Shown here piece by piece: positions 10,933-23,966 of a stretch of 64,000 nt of DNA. Each line of letters opens with the position of its first letter. The first letter of the stretch is position 1. The notes under the pieces are model-generated. The model was not told where the DNA came from, searched no databases, and saw nothing but the letters and a program-made list of their open reading frames with translations. The DNA lies in assembly GCA_021401465.1 (NCBI GenBank), contig JADDMT010000062.1, forward strand, positions 1 through 64,000. The letters run 5' to 3'. Source of the DNA: Teratosphaeria epicoccoides. Its lineage: Eukaryota > Ascomycota > Dothideomycetes > Mycosphaerellales > Teratosphaeriaceae. The position numbers and the translations under genes are program-made.

Positions 10933-12429
10933 ATAGCTTATGTGCTGCAGACTAAGTTCGACGCTACTCGCTCTGCCCGCGATCGTCGCTCATGTTAACG
11001 ATGCCTTAACAACCTTAGTAGCTAAGCTGCATACATCTCTCCTCCGCGTGTTAGTAAGGCGTCCCCTACCCGCGAGGTATGCGTGACTTATACTAACTGA
11101 AGCGTAGCTAAGATCTACGTCGGCAGATTTGATGAGGGTAGTGTCTACTACAATTATGTTAACTGTAATAGCAAGCATCAAAAATGCTAAGACCTCCCTA
11201 AAGAGGTGTATAGCGAGTACAACTAGCTCTGCTGTAACATCGATGACTTCTAGAGTACGCGTGACAAGGGGATTGCTAAAGGTACTCTGACTATGAACAG
11301 GCTACAGGCTAAGTACTACAAGGCACTCGCCTACCTGCTTGGCGCCCTCTCGTGCTTTACCGCGACTACTAACTGTTCTTATAGCAGTGTTCGCTTCGAC
11401 TCTCTACTAACAGGCGAAAACGTTTGTCTAGGTCTAATCGCAGACTTAGTCTAGAAGATCTTGAAGGTGCTAACCGTTAGGGTCGAGACCTTTGCCATAG
11501 TACGCATATAGTGCGGGTACCCTCTAAGTATGAATGCTAACTTTCTCCGCTAGGCTAACGTTAGCGTCGAGAAATATCCGACTAGCCGTTAGCGTCAGCA
11601 ACTCGGGGCCCTTGCCTCTATTAACAATGACTTTAAGACGCGGATGATCTGCAAGAAGGTTATCAAGCAATTCACTACTCCCGCTACTAAGGCTACGTCC
11701 TAGCGCCATACTAAGAGACAGCCTACCTCTAAGCCGGTCCTAAAGACTAAGCCGTAAGTTACTTACTCGAATCCTGTCGCATGCGTATAGCTAACACATT
11801 GTAGCGCCGCTGCCTACGCCGCCTCGACGCTACTATCTAAGAAGAAGAAGAGGGCTAGGGCCGAAATTAAGGTTAGCGACAAGGAAGCCGAACCTTCCCC
11901 GCTTGCGACTAGCACTACGTCCGTTAAGACGCTAAGGCACAAGCCTCTAGGCTAGATCTTTGAGGATGAGGAGGATGACGACATCTAGGATACCTTCGGT
12001 CCTAACATAATCCCCTCGCGCTATAGTATTACCATACTAGTTACGCCTAAGGGAGACACTAAGTCTGATGATGTAGTCGACACTTGTGTCAAGAAGCGTA
12101 AGATGATCTCAAGGGCTAAGCGTAACAGCCGCAAGCGCGCTCGAGTCTCTTCGCCTTCTAATGCTAAGGATGAGGTAGTTGTCGCGACTAGGCGTAGTAA
12201 GGATGTTACTAGTTCTCTGGCTACTATAGGCTCCGGAGACGAGCTCCCTCGCAACCTACTAAAGAAGAAGATGCTAGCCTCTCTTCGTAGTGTTACTACC
12301 CTTGTTACTTATAGTCGCTTCGGGGTGTTTAGTAGACCCCGTGCGAGTAGGTAGTCCCTAGCGGACCGTAACAAGAAAGACTCTCCTACTTCGGGTTTAG
12401 TTAGGAAGCCCCTAACTAGTAGTCGCTAA
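10933..12429 (+). pseudogene. E2 accessory gene, start codon lost
   Basis: It is colinear with the E3 gene at 23967-25463 and the same length (1497 bases to TAA 12427-12429). The ATG has become ATA at 10933 by a G-to-A change, and many internal TAG/TAA are present. The basic segment (KKKKRA type) and the Ser/Arg-rich C-terminus are recognisable. See the E3 copy for a description of the protein. Confidence 0.8.
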
Positions 12430-12566
12430 GCATTAGCTACGAAGCTAATCCAAGCATGTCTCTTGTTCTTCTTAGGTTTATTCTAGGTGTGCCTTTAGGC
12501 ATCAATGATATATGAGTAGGGCGTTTGCTTCTTGTTATTACTTCGCGCGTTATGCGCTACATACAT

Positions 12567-15500
12567 CTGCTCTAGAACCCTTATCTTCCTACGAATCGAC
12601 CTTCTTAAGCCCGACTTATGCCTCCTCCGCTCTTCGAATTCACGGATAGCTTCTAGGGCGTTCTTGTAGTCTTCGGCTAGAACCTATTATGTGTACTTAG
12701 GTAGGTATCCTTTCTACTTCACTAGATAGTACGTTGCGCCCTTACGCCGCATACTGTCCTTAATACCCTCGACTTCCTACTCTTCGTTCTCTTCTGCTAC
12801 TAGCATCAGGTCCGCGGGCTCTTCGCCCTTGCGCTATACCTATAGTTCAAGGAGATACGTAGAAGACGTCATGCACATAATACGACGATAGCAACAATAG
12901 CCGGTACGCCTGCGAGCCTATTACGTCGCGTATCTAGAAGGGTCCGACAAACCTTAGCGTCATCTTCTTGCTTAGAAGTTTCAGCTTAAGATTCTTCGTT
13001 AATAGTAATACCTTCGTACTAACTGCGTACTACATTAATTTAGCACGGGCATTATTATGTTTAATCTAGGATTCTGAGGCCTTTTTCTAGTGTTCTATTA
13101 GCACCGAATGTACCTCGCGCATATGCCGCGCTAATTCCGCAGCGGCCGGCACCCTCTCCTTAGAAGACTCGTCCTAAGGCGGTTCTAGGTGTATTTCCGG
13201 ATTAAAGCTATAAAGAATCTAAAATAGCGACATGTGCATAGTAGCATGCATGCTATTATTGACTACAAATTCCGCCATAGGAATTGCGTCAGCCTAGGCA
13301 TCCTAGTTCTTAGCGTAGTAGCACCGAAGGTACTACTTAAGAGTCTAGTTCATACGTTTAGTCTGACTATTAGTCTATAGATAGAATGCTATACTTAGGC
13401 GGTACTTAACACGCGCCTTAAACACAAATTCTTGCTAGTATTTACTAGTAAAGACAGAACCTCGATCTAATACGATACTTTGGGGGACACTAAAGCGCTA
13501 TATAACTTTGTCGCGAAGTAGTCGCGCAAGCTCGCCGCTTGTGTACTTTTTCGTATAAAGGATAAAGACATTCATCTTCAAGTATCGGTCGACTACTACA
13601 AGGACAGTATTAACTACATTGCCTTTCTACTTTGCTAGTAGCAGATTAGTAATAAAATCCATAGTCAAGTCTTGCTATAGTCTCTCTAGTAGTAGGAGCG
13701 CCTAAGCATCGCTATAGGGGCAATAGCGCTAAGATTTGCTAATCTAGCATGTCTAGCAGGATTTGACATAGTCAGAGACATCCTGTTCTAGCGTAGGCTA
13801 CTAGTATTTACGTCTAAGAAGTGCGTTTGTCTTCTCTGCGCCAAAATGGCCTGCGAGTTTATCGTCATAATAAATATGGAGGAGCTGTAAACAAAGTATG
13901 TAGTTAGCGGGTACGTAGAGCCTATTGTCAAAGTACTACAAGTCGCCTGACTTAGTCTAGTACTTCAGGCTACCTGTGGTGTCCTAGAGGGCTACACCCT
14001 CATTAATCAACTCCGGTTCTCGCTCTTGCAACCGCTGAATAAGTCTCGAGACTTCTTTAAAGGGTTCTTTAGACATTACATGCTTACTGCATGTAAGCCG
14101 GTTAACTACCGCACGGATCGAGCTAGACATAGTCGCTACAACTGCTAGATAGGAGGGTTCGTTACTAGCGGAGGCTATAAGGCCCCATTAGACCCGCAGT
14201 CGACCTACAAGAGGAGCTAACGACAGATCGCCGCCCTAAACTACAAGCTTCGTTTACAGCGTAGGGAGAAGCTGTCAGTTACCCTGCTCCCTAGTGTCGT
14301 AGTCTAGTCGTCACGAAGGACTATTAGCCGGATTCGTCTTTCCGGAACGATGCTAGATAACGAAGTTAAAGCTAGCGAGGAAAGTCGCCTACCTTGCTTG
14401 CTAACTACTTAGCTACTTCACGCCTATGAAGCCGCGAAGGTTGTTATAGTTAGTAAGTACCTTAATAGGGTACGCTACGCCTTCGAGGTAGTATCGGTAC
14501 TCCTTAAAGCTGTCAACAATAGCTAAAAGCTCTTAATCGTAAGTCTTATAGTTAAGCTTAGCACCCTGCATCTTCCGCGACTAGAAGGTAATTAGGTACT
14601 ATTACGTACTACCTTCATGCGACTAGAGCTGCGATATAATTGCGGCTATTGCGAATTTTAAAGCATTAGTCTCTATCCGGATCTTCGTAGCAGGGTTAAA
14701 GTGCTAAAGTATAGGCGTAGTTTAAAAAGCTGCTTTAAGTTTAGAGAAGGCCTTACTCTAAGCCTCCTCCTAAGGCACTTTCCCTAGCTTTTTTCCTCGA
14801 ACTACGCCCTTTGCGAGGGCCGTGAGGGGAGCCACGATCTTCGAGTAAGATCGTATGAATCTGCGATAGAAGTTAGTAAATCCTAGGAATACCTACACTT
14901 CTTGGAGGGTAGTTAGCTGTGGCTACTCCGCGATTACGGACACCCTTTAGTCATCTATGATAACTCCTTCTATAGAGACAATGTATCCGAGAAACTTAAT
15001 CCTATCTGTTAGGAATGAGCACTTCTTTAGGTTCGCGTACAGAGCGAACTTGCGGAGCTGTTTAAGCACTATCCTTAGATGCTAAATGTGCTCCTCCTTT
15101 AAGTCAGAGTAGACTAGTATATCGTCTAAATATACTACGTAGCAGGTGTCAACGAGGCTAGCTAGGGCCCGGTTAATATACGCTTAGAACGTTGCTAGTA
15201 CGTTAGTCAAGCTAAATAGCATCACTATATACTCGAAGTGTCTATACTACGTTTAGAATGTAGTCTTCTACTCGTCGCCCTTTCAGATTAGTCTCTGATA
15301 GTAGGCGTCCTTCAAGTCGATAGACAAGAAGATGGCGGCGCGACTAAGGCAGTCAAGCGTCTCGCTAATAAGTAGTAGGAGGCAGCGGTTCTTCTAGGTT
15401 ACTACGTTAAGGCCCCTATAGTTAACGCATAGGCGGAGTGTGTTATCCTTCTTCAGGACGAACATGACTAGCGCTCTAGCCTCGCTGTCGCTTCGTCGGA

Positions 15501-17510
15501 TCTACGCGTTCCTTTGCGCCTTGTAGAGGTAGTCTCGAAGTGTTTCGAGCTGCAATTCCGACATAGGGTACAGAGGTCGATACAGAGGATTATAACCCTC
15601 CTTAAGGTTAATCGCATGTTCCGCGTCTAGGGCCTAGGCATAGGCCGCAGCCTCTGCGTCGAAAATATCGGCGTATTCCTCTAACTTAGGCAGAAGGGTA
15701 ACGTCCTCCTTAATGTTCTGTATATAGACCGCATACACGTATTAGACCTTCTTCATGTCCTTGTAGAAGCTATATACGTCATGTATCTGTACCGTAGGAA
15801 CTTCGCCTATAGAGCCGTAGAACTAGTTGTTAGTAGCTCTATTAACAACGACTCCCTACTTGTAGCGCTAAGGGCGGCTAAGTAGGAGCTCCTTATTAGG
15901 AACGTCTTTAGCGTAGAAGACTTCGTTAGTCTTGCGCACTTCTCCTAAGGAGTCCGCAAGTTAGAGGCGCACGTTATACGCGCCTAAAGCCGCTACGCCT
16001 TCGCCCTAAAAGGACTTCATAGTAGGCAGCAGGGCTCCTAGGATTGGCTTCAAACCGAGCCGTACAATTACCCTCTAGGGTATCACGTTAACCTCCGCAA
16101 GGTCATCTAACATACAGTCTACTAGCTTAAGCGAGCTATTAACTCGGACCGCACTAGATAGGCGCCAGGCAGGCCACGAGTCTACACTATTAGTAACAGT
16201 ACCCGCGGTAGCTATTCGGTTGTCTTAGGCTTGTCCTTCTTTCGCCTCCCCTCTAGGGAGGTTTCGGACACCTTGCTTACCTTCTTCCTATTACTTCGTT
16301 TAGGATAGCGAGCTGCCTAGTAGTCCCTCGCTCCACAGATGTAGCAGCTACTCGGAGGCTTCTCGCTACTATCTTTTAGCTTAGAGGGCTTGCTCCTCCG
16401 GAATAAACTACTACGTTAGACGTAGCCCCTAGGGCGCTTATAATAGCGGCCCTTTAGTAGGTCCTCAGGACTTAGACGCTTATTGTCCTTACTGCCCGAT
16501 CTTCTATTTCACTTCAAGGTGATTTCTATACGTGTCGCAAGGGACACGAGGTCTTGCCGAGTTGTCGGAAGTTCATAAAAAGTCATGATTATGTTCCGAA
16601 GATTGTCATTAAGTTTAACAAGCAAGTGCCGTATACGTTACGTCTTAGTATAGGGTAGCATCTGTCCCTTGAGCGTAGCGAGATAGGTAGCGAAGCTAGA
16701 GGTTATTTGTCCCTTCCCCTGCTTAGCCCTCTCGTACTCAACAGACATAGTAAGGGCGCGATTCCCTGGATCCTCGACCTAGTCGACACAGAACTAGCGA
16801 AAGTCCGCCTACGTATACGTTCTGTCATAGACCTGCATAAGGTCATACCGCTTATGCTAATTGTTACGAGGTTCCTTATCCTCTTCGAGCCATATTACAC
16901 TAAAGGCGACTTGTTCGCCCTCTGTAGAATATCCGCGTAGGTTAAGCATGAAAACTGCCTTACATGCCTACAAGAAAGTTCGAGCCTCCTTTAAGGTGTC
17001 TCCCTTAAACGGCTTCAGGTTGCGTGCGTTACGACTGCCTCCTAGTTAGCCTACTATGGCCCCGAATTTAGGTACTAGGTTTGCAGGCACATGCGGAGAG
17101 TCTACGCCTCCTAGTAAGTTGTCTTCGCGGGTCCCTTGCGTGAAATCTCGCTAGATTTCTTCGTCTGCTAGTTTATTAGTACCGCTTATAGCGACGTCTT
17201 CGTCGTCCTCGCTGTTGTCGCTACTAGGAGCGGTACGGCTCTAGCTCTAGTTCGCAAGGCAGTTCGCGACCTAATCGACAATCATGGCTACAAGGGCTAG
17301 GTCGATAGTCAGGGTTAGCTGCGGTCCCTATGCAGGGGGTCTATTACCTTATCTGACGCGTAATTAGCCTCTAGCGGAACCGTCGCTTGATGTAGTGTCG
17401 CTCGTAGGGGGTACTTCTACGGGCTAGTTACTTAGGCTAGCTTCGCTATCGCAGGCGCTTAGGATGGCGCTTACTACGCGTTAGTTGCGAGTTCGTAGTA
17501 CTCTAGACAT
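12567..17510 (-). pseudogene. E2 gag-pol polyprotein
   Basis: It starts at ATG 17510-17508 and reads leftward through gag, zinc knuckle, protease, RT, RNase H, integrase and chromodomain, as in E3 and E4. A 12-bp deletion near 12566 removes the normal stop found in E3 (25604-25606), and about 10 bases are missing near 16205. Many TAG codons are present. The 3' coordinate is the point where homology to the coding part ends. Confidence 0.85.
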
Positions 17511-17559
17511 ATCGTAGTATTCTCTGCTAGACTGCAAAGCAGGGGGGAGAAAGCAGAAC

Positions 17560-17919
17560 TAATATAGATGTATATGCTATATAATATAGAAATATCTCGT
17601 AGTGTGACAGAGTAATCTAACCTTTTAGTAGGTACAAGATAGTACTGCTTTCTGCTTATCGCAGAGGTAGCGCTAAGGGTACTTATAACCCCTGACGCTC
17701 CTTAATTAGGGAAAGCATGTCCGAGCCTAACCCCGTAGGGGTACTATAGGGTCAGCAACATAGGGGCGTCCTATGTCGACAACTAATCCTACTTAGACGA
17801 CATACGAGCTAACGTATGTACGAAGGACCCCCTTGCTATATGTAGTAGGGTTACTACATGCTAAGGGCGGGCATTAGAACCTATGCGGTTCTAATGGCCC
17901 CCTAGTATTAACCGTATCA
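17560..17919 (-). repeat. 5' LTR of E2
   Basis: It is 360 bp, same length as its partner. The untranslated leader (17511-17559) between it and the gag ATG is C-rich on the coding strand and has no TGG at the LTR boundary. Confidence 0.92.
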
Positions 17920-20900
17920 GTCTGTCGAGTATAAGAAGGCTAAGTAGGGGAAGGGACAAACAACCTCTAGCTTCGCTACCTACCTCGCTATACTTAAGGG
18001 ACAGATGCTACCCTATACTAAGACGTAACGTATATAGTACCTACTTGTTAAACTTGATGACAATCTTCAGAACATAATCATGACTTTTCATGAACTTCTG
18101 ACAACTTAGCAAGACCTCGTGTCCCTTGCGACATGTATAGAGATTACCTTGAAGCGAAATAGAAAATCGGGTAGCAAGGATAACAAGCGTCTAAGCCCTA
18201 AGGACCTACTAAAGGGCCGCTATTACAAGCGCCCTAAGGGTCACGTCTAACACGGTAGTTCATTCTAGAGGAGCAAGCCCTCTAAGCCTAAAGACAGTAG
18301 CGAGAAGCCTCTAAGCAGCTACTACATCTGTAGAGTAAGGGACTACTAGGCGGCTTACTATCCTAAACAAAGTAATAGGAAAAAGGTAAGCAAGGTGTCT
18401 GAAACCTCCCTAGAGAGGAGGCGAAAAAAGGACAAGCCCGAGACAACTAAATAGCTACTACGGGTATCTAAGCTGTCTGTTACTAATAGTGTAGACTCGT
18501 AGCCTGCCTGGCGCCTATCTAGTACGGTCTAAATTAATGGCTCGCTTAAGCTAGTAGACTATATGTTAGACGACCTTGCGGAGAGTAACGTAATACCCTA
18601 GCAGGTAATTATACGGCTTAGTTTAAAGCTAATCCTAGGAGCCCTGCTACCTACTATGAAGTCCTTTTAGGGCGAAGGCATAGCGGCTTAAGGCGCGTAC
18701 AACGTACGCCTCTAACTCACGGACTCCTTAGGAGAAGTGCGCGAGACTAACGAAGTCTTCTACGCTAAAGACGTTCCTAATAAGGAGCTCGTACTCGGCC
18801 GCCCTTAGCGCTATAAGCAGGGAGTCGTTGTTAATAGAGCTACTAACAATTAGTTCTATGGCTCTATAGGCAAAGTTCCTGTAGTAAGGATACGTGACGC
18901 ACATAGCTTCTACAAGGACATGAAGAAGGTCTAATGTGTGTATACGGTCCGCATATAGAACGTTAAGGAAGACGTTACCCTTCTGCCTGAGTTAGAGGAA
19001 TACGCCGATATTTTCGACGTAGAGGCTACGGCCTATGCCTAGGCCCTAGACGCGGAACATGCAATTAACCTTAAGGAGGGTTATAATCCTCTACATTAAC
19101 CTCTATACCCTATGTTAGAATTATAGCTCGAAACACTTCGAGACTATCTCTACAAGGCGCAAAGAAACGCGTAGATCCGACGAAGCGACAGCGAGGCTAG
19201 AGCGCTAGTTATGTTTGTCCTAAAGAAGGATAACACGCTCCGCCTATACGTTAACTATAGGGGCCTTAACGCGGTAACTTAGAAGAACCGTTGCCCCTTA
19301 CTACTTATTGGCGAGACGCTTGACTACCTTAGTCGCGCCGCTATCTTCTTGTCTATCGACTTAAAGGACGCCTACTACTAGATACCGATCCGAAAGGGCG
19401 ACGAGTAGAAGACCGCATTCTAAACGTAGTATAGACACTTCAAGTATATAGTAATGCTATTTAGCTTAGCTAATATACTAGTAACGTTCTAAGCGTATAT
19501 TAACTAGGCCCTAGCCGGCCTCGTTAACACCTGCTACGTAGTATATTTAGACGATATACTAGTCTACTTTAACTTAAAGGAAGAGCATATTCGGCATCTA
19601 AGGATAGTGCTTAAACGGCTCCGCAAGTTCGCTCTATATGCGAACCTAAAGAAGTGCTCATTCCTAACAGATAGGATTAAGTTTCTTGGATACATTGTCT
19701 CTACAGAAGCAGTCATTATAGATGACTAAAGGGTGTCTGTAATCGCTAAGTAGCTACGGCTAACTACCCTCTAAGAAGTGCAAGTGTTCCTAGGGTTTAC
19801 TAACTTCTACTGCAGATTCATATGGTCCTACTCGAAGATCGTGGCTCCTCTCACGGCCCTCGCAAAGGGCGCGATTCGAGGAAAAAAGCTAGGGATAGTG
19901 CCTTAGGAGGAGGCTTAGAGCAAGGCTTTCTCTAAACTTAAAGTAGCTTTTTAAACTACGCCTATACTTTGGCACTTTAACCCTGCTACAAAGATCTAGA
20001 TAGAGACTAATGCTTCAAAATTCGTAATAGCCGCAATTATATCGCAGCTCTAGTCGCACGAAGGTAGTACGCAATAGTACCTAATTACCTTCTAGTCGCA
20101 GAAGATACAGGGTACTAAACTTAACTACGAGACTTATGACTAAGAGCTTTTAGCTATTGTTAACAGCTTTAAGGAGTACTAACACTACCTTGAAGGCGTA
20201 GCGTACCCTATTAAGGTGCTTACTAACTATAACAACCTTTGCGGCTTTATAGGCATAAAGCAGCTAAGTAGTTAGCAAGCAAGGTAGGCAACTTTCCTTA
20301 CTAGCTTTGACATCGTTATCTAACATCGTTCTAGGAAGACGAATCTAGCTAACAGTCCTTTACGACGACTAGACTATAACACTAGGGAGCAGGGTAACTA
20401 ACAGCTTCTCCCTACACTGTAAACGAAGCTTGTAGTTTAGGGTAGCAATCTGTCGTGAGCTCCTCTTGTAGGTCGACTACAGGTCTAATAGGGCCTTATA
20501 GCCTCCGCTAGCGACAAACCCTCCTACCTAGCGGTTATAGCGACTATGTCTAGCTCGATCTATGTAGTAGTTAACTAGCTTACATGTAGTAAGCATGCGA
20601 TGTCTAAAGAACCCTTTAAAGAAGTCTCGAGACTTATTTAGCAGTTACAAGAGTAAGAACTAGAGTTAATTAGTAAGGGTGTAGCCCTCTAGGACACTAT
20701 AGGCGGTCCGAAGTACTAGACCAAGTCAGGCGACTTGTAGTACTTTAATAATAGACTCTATGTACCTACTAACTACGTACTCTGTTTGCAGCTCCTCTGT
20801 ATTTATCATGACAATAAACTTGCGGGCCATTTTAGCGTAGAGAAGACAAACGCGCTTCTTAGACGGAAATACTAGTAGCTAACACTAGAACAGGATGTCT

Positions 20901-22120
20901 CTAACTATGTCAAATCCTGCTCGACATGCTAGATTAGCAAATCTCGGCGCTATCGCCCCTATGGCGATGCTTAGGCGCTCCTACTACTAGAGAGACTATA
21001 GCAAGACTTGACTATAGATTTCATTACTAATTTGCTACTAGCAAAGTAGAGAGGCAATGTAGTTAATACTGTCCTTATAGTAGTCGACTAATACTCGAAG
21101 ATGAATGTCTTCATCCTATGTACGAAAAAGTGCATAAGCGGCAAGCTTGCGCGACTACTTTGCGACGAAGTTATATAGCGCTTTAGTGTCCCCCGAAGTA
21201 TCCTATTAGATCAAGGTTCTGTCTTTACTAGTAAATACTAGCAAGAATTTGTGTTTAAGGCGCGTGTTAAGCACTACCTAAGTATAGCATTCTATCTACA
21301 GACTAATGGTTAGACTAAACGTATGAACTAGACTCTTAAGTAGTACCTTTAGTGCTACTACGCTAAGAACCAGGATACCTAGGCTAACATAATTCCTATG
21401 GCGGAATTTGCAGTTAATAATAGCATGCATGCTACTATGCGCATGTTGTCATTTTAGATTCTTTATAGCTTTAATGCGGAAATATACCTAGAACCGCCTT
21501 AGGACAAGTCTTCTAAGGAGAGGGGGCTAGCCGCCGCGGAATTAGCGCGGCGTATGCGCGAGGTACATTCGGTGCTAATAGAACACTAGAAAAAGGCCTT
21601 AGAATCCTAGATTAAACATAATAACGCCTATGCTAAACCGATGTAGTACGTAGTTAGTACGAAGGTATTACTATTAACGAAGAATCTTAAGCTAAAACTT
21701 CTAAGTAAGAAGATGACGCTAAGGTTTGTCGGACCCTTCTAGATACGTAACGCGATAGGCTCGCAGGCGTACTAGCTATTATTGCTATCGTCGTATTATG
21801 TACATAATGTCTTCTACGTATCTCTACTCGAACTATAGGTATAGCGTAAGGGCGAAGAGCCTGCGGACCTAATGCTAGTAGCAGAAGAGAGCGAAGAGTA
21901 GGAAGTCAAGGTTATTAAGGATAGTATGTAGCGTAAAGGCGCAACGTACTATCTAGTAAAGTAGAAAGGATACCTACCTAAGTACACATAATAGGTTCTA
22001 GCTAAGGACTACAAGAACGCTCTAGAAGCTATTCGTGAATTCGAAGGGCAAAGGAGGCGTAAGCAGGGCTTAAGAAGGTTAATTCATAGGAAGAAAAGAG
22101 TTTCGGAGCAGAATTCTTAA
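17920..22120 (+). pseudogene. E1 gag-pol, remainder
   Basis: It resumes in frame directly after E2: ...LTMS joins to VEYKKAK. It then carries the second half of gag, the zinc knuckle near 18315-18360 (His and last Cys decayed to Tyr), protease, RT with YLDD near 19550, RNase H, integrase (about 20810-21400) and the chromodomain near 21905-22020. It stops at TAA 22118-22120. It is more heavily mutated than E4: for example CCGG in E4 at 61415-61418 reads CTAG here near 21739. Confidence 0.88.
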
Positions 22121-22262
22121 CACGTGTATGTAGTACATAACGCGCAAAGTGACAATAAGAAGCAAACGCCCTACTTATACATCATTGATGCCTAAAGGCA
22201 CACCTAGGAAAAAAACCTAAGGAGAATAAGAGACATACTTAGATTAGCTTTGTAGCTAATAC

Positions 22263-22808
22263 TTAGTAACTACTAGTTAAGGGCTTCCTAACTAAACCCG
22301 AAGTAGAAGAGTCTTTCTTGTTATAGTCCGCTAGGGACTACCTACCTACACAGGGTCTACTAAACACCCTGAAGTTACTATGAGTAACAAGAGTAGTAAC
22401 GCCATAAAGAGAGGCTAGCATCTTCTTCTTTAGTAGGTTGCAAGGGAGCTTGTCTTTAGAGCCTATAGTAGCTAGAGAGCTAGCGACATCCTTACCGCGC
22501 CTAGTAGCGACAACTACCTTATCCTTAGCATTAGAAGGCGAAGAGACTTAGGCGCGCTTGTAGCTGTTACGCTTAGCCCTCGAGATTATCTTGCGCTTCT
22601 TGACACAAGTGTCGACTATATCATTAGACTTAGTGTCTCCCTTAGGCGTAACTAGTATAGTAACACTATAGCGTAAAGGGGTTACATTAGGACCGAAGGT
22701 ATCCTAGACGTTATCATCCTCCTTATCCTTAAAGATTTAGCCTAGAGGCTTGTGCCTTAGCGTCTTGGCAGACGTAGTGTAGATCGCAAGCAGGGAAGGT
22801 TTAGCTTC
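22263..22808 (-). pseudogene. E1 accessory gene, 3' half
   Basis: This is the C-terminal part of the E-family accessory gene, with its TAA at 22265-22263. It is cut by E3 at 22808; gcttc (22804-22808) is the target-site copy, and the gene continues at 30978. It converges on E1 gag-pol, leaving about 140 bases between the two stops. Confidence 0.82.
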
Positions 22809-23168
22809 TAATATAGATGTATATGCTATATGATATGAAAATATCTCGCAGTGTGACAGAGTAATCCGACCTTTTAGTAGGTACAAGACAGCGCTGCTTT
22901 CTGCTTATCGCAGAGGTAGCGCTAAGGGTGCTTATAACCCCTGACGCTCCTTAATTAGGGAAAGCATGTCTGAGCCTAACCCTGTAGGGGTACTATAGGG
23001 TCAGCGACGTAGGGGCGTCCTACGTCGACAACTGATCCTACTTAGACAACATACGAGCTAACGTATATACGAAGGACCCCCTTGCTATATGTAGCAGGGT
23101 CACTGCATGCCAAGGGCGGCTATTAGAACCCATGCGGTTCTAATAGCCCCCTAGTATTAACCGTATCA
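22809..23168 (-). repeat. 3' LTR of E3
   Basis: It is 360 bp. It contains the perfect hairpin cgacgtagg / cctacgtcg with a 5-base loop at 23005-23027. The complement of the polypurine tract follows at 23169 (ctgcccctcctcct). Confidence 0.92.
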
Positions 23169-23966
23169 CTGCCCCTCCTCCTATGAGGATGTCCCTAGCC
23201 TTACTAAGTAACGCACGCGGAATATATAGGGTACAGGATGTAGCACGCTTACACTACGCAAGGGTAAATAGGTAGATAGCCTACGTAACATGTGTTATGC
23301 GTATACCTTAACACCTTCGCAGCAAGTACGGGGCAGAGGCTACTAACTCGGGCGGGTTTTAATCTGTTACATGTTAGGCGGCTTTGTAACACCTTCGCTT
23401 TACATGCAGATCAAGATATTAGGAAACTACAAGTACGTACTTTAGTCAATCCTTGAAATTATAGGGCGAGTATGCGCGCCGGCCTTGCCAAGTAGCTTAG
23501 CCGTCCCTATTTAGTCGTGACTGTGAAGAACGTGTCGCAGAACCTTAGGGTAGTAGGAAAGTACGCGGACGCTCTATGCGCGCCGCTCGAAACAGCAGGA
23601 GCGCGCTCCTAGCGCGGGCCTCGCCACATTTCCATGCTAGTAGGCTAGCACGAGTGCGGTCGGCGCACATGCGTGACGGCCGCGTTATCCGTTATTGCAT
23701 CATTTAGTCCCCTTATAAGTCAACTAAAGGTAGGAGCTCTGCGCATGTAGTTCGAGTTACTAGCTCAACAGTTGCGGTAGGTAACAGGGGGGCTGTCAGA
23801 GGGTATAAAAACCTCGTCACTTCCTAAACTTTCCTGTTCTAAGACACTAACATTAACCTCCGCTCCTACTTCGCTTAGCTTGTGCCTCGCTATATCTGTA
23901 GGTCTGTACTAGAGCTCCTTCTTCTTCAATCAATCAATCAAGATTAATTAACCTGTCTTAGCTATA
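23169..23966 (+). promoter_or_regulatory. Internal promoter region of the E3 accessory gene
   Basis: It has the same layout as in E2: tataaaa at 23804-23810, a pyrimidine-rich leader, then the start at 23967 in the context ctataATGgct. The roughly 640 bases upstream of the TATA box hold no frame I can support. The arrangement is kept in three copies (E2, E3, E4), although E1 has lost it. Confidence 0.68.

Larger units (their letters stand above)
9775..17919 (-). mobile_element. Element E2, full length, inserted in E1 gag
   Basis: It is 8145 bp with two 360-bp LTRs and TSD gtcta (9770-9774) / gtctg (17920-17924). Its gag-pol is on the minus strand, opposite to E1. The left terminus reads tgatatag here, while every other copy has taatatag. 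This shows that the true LTR end is TG and that the TA elsewhere is a decayed base. Confidence 0.93.

Noticed and set aside
16707..17049. Plus-strand open frames across E2 gag, with similar ones at 29765-30107
   Set aside because: They lie antisense to gag in both copies and exist because TAG on the coding strand reads as CTA (Leu) on the other. They are shadows, not genes.
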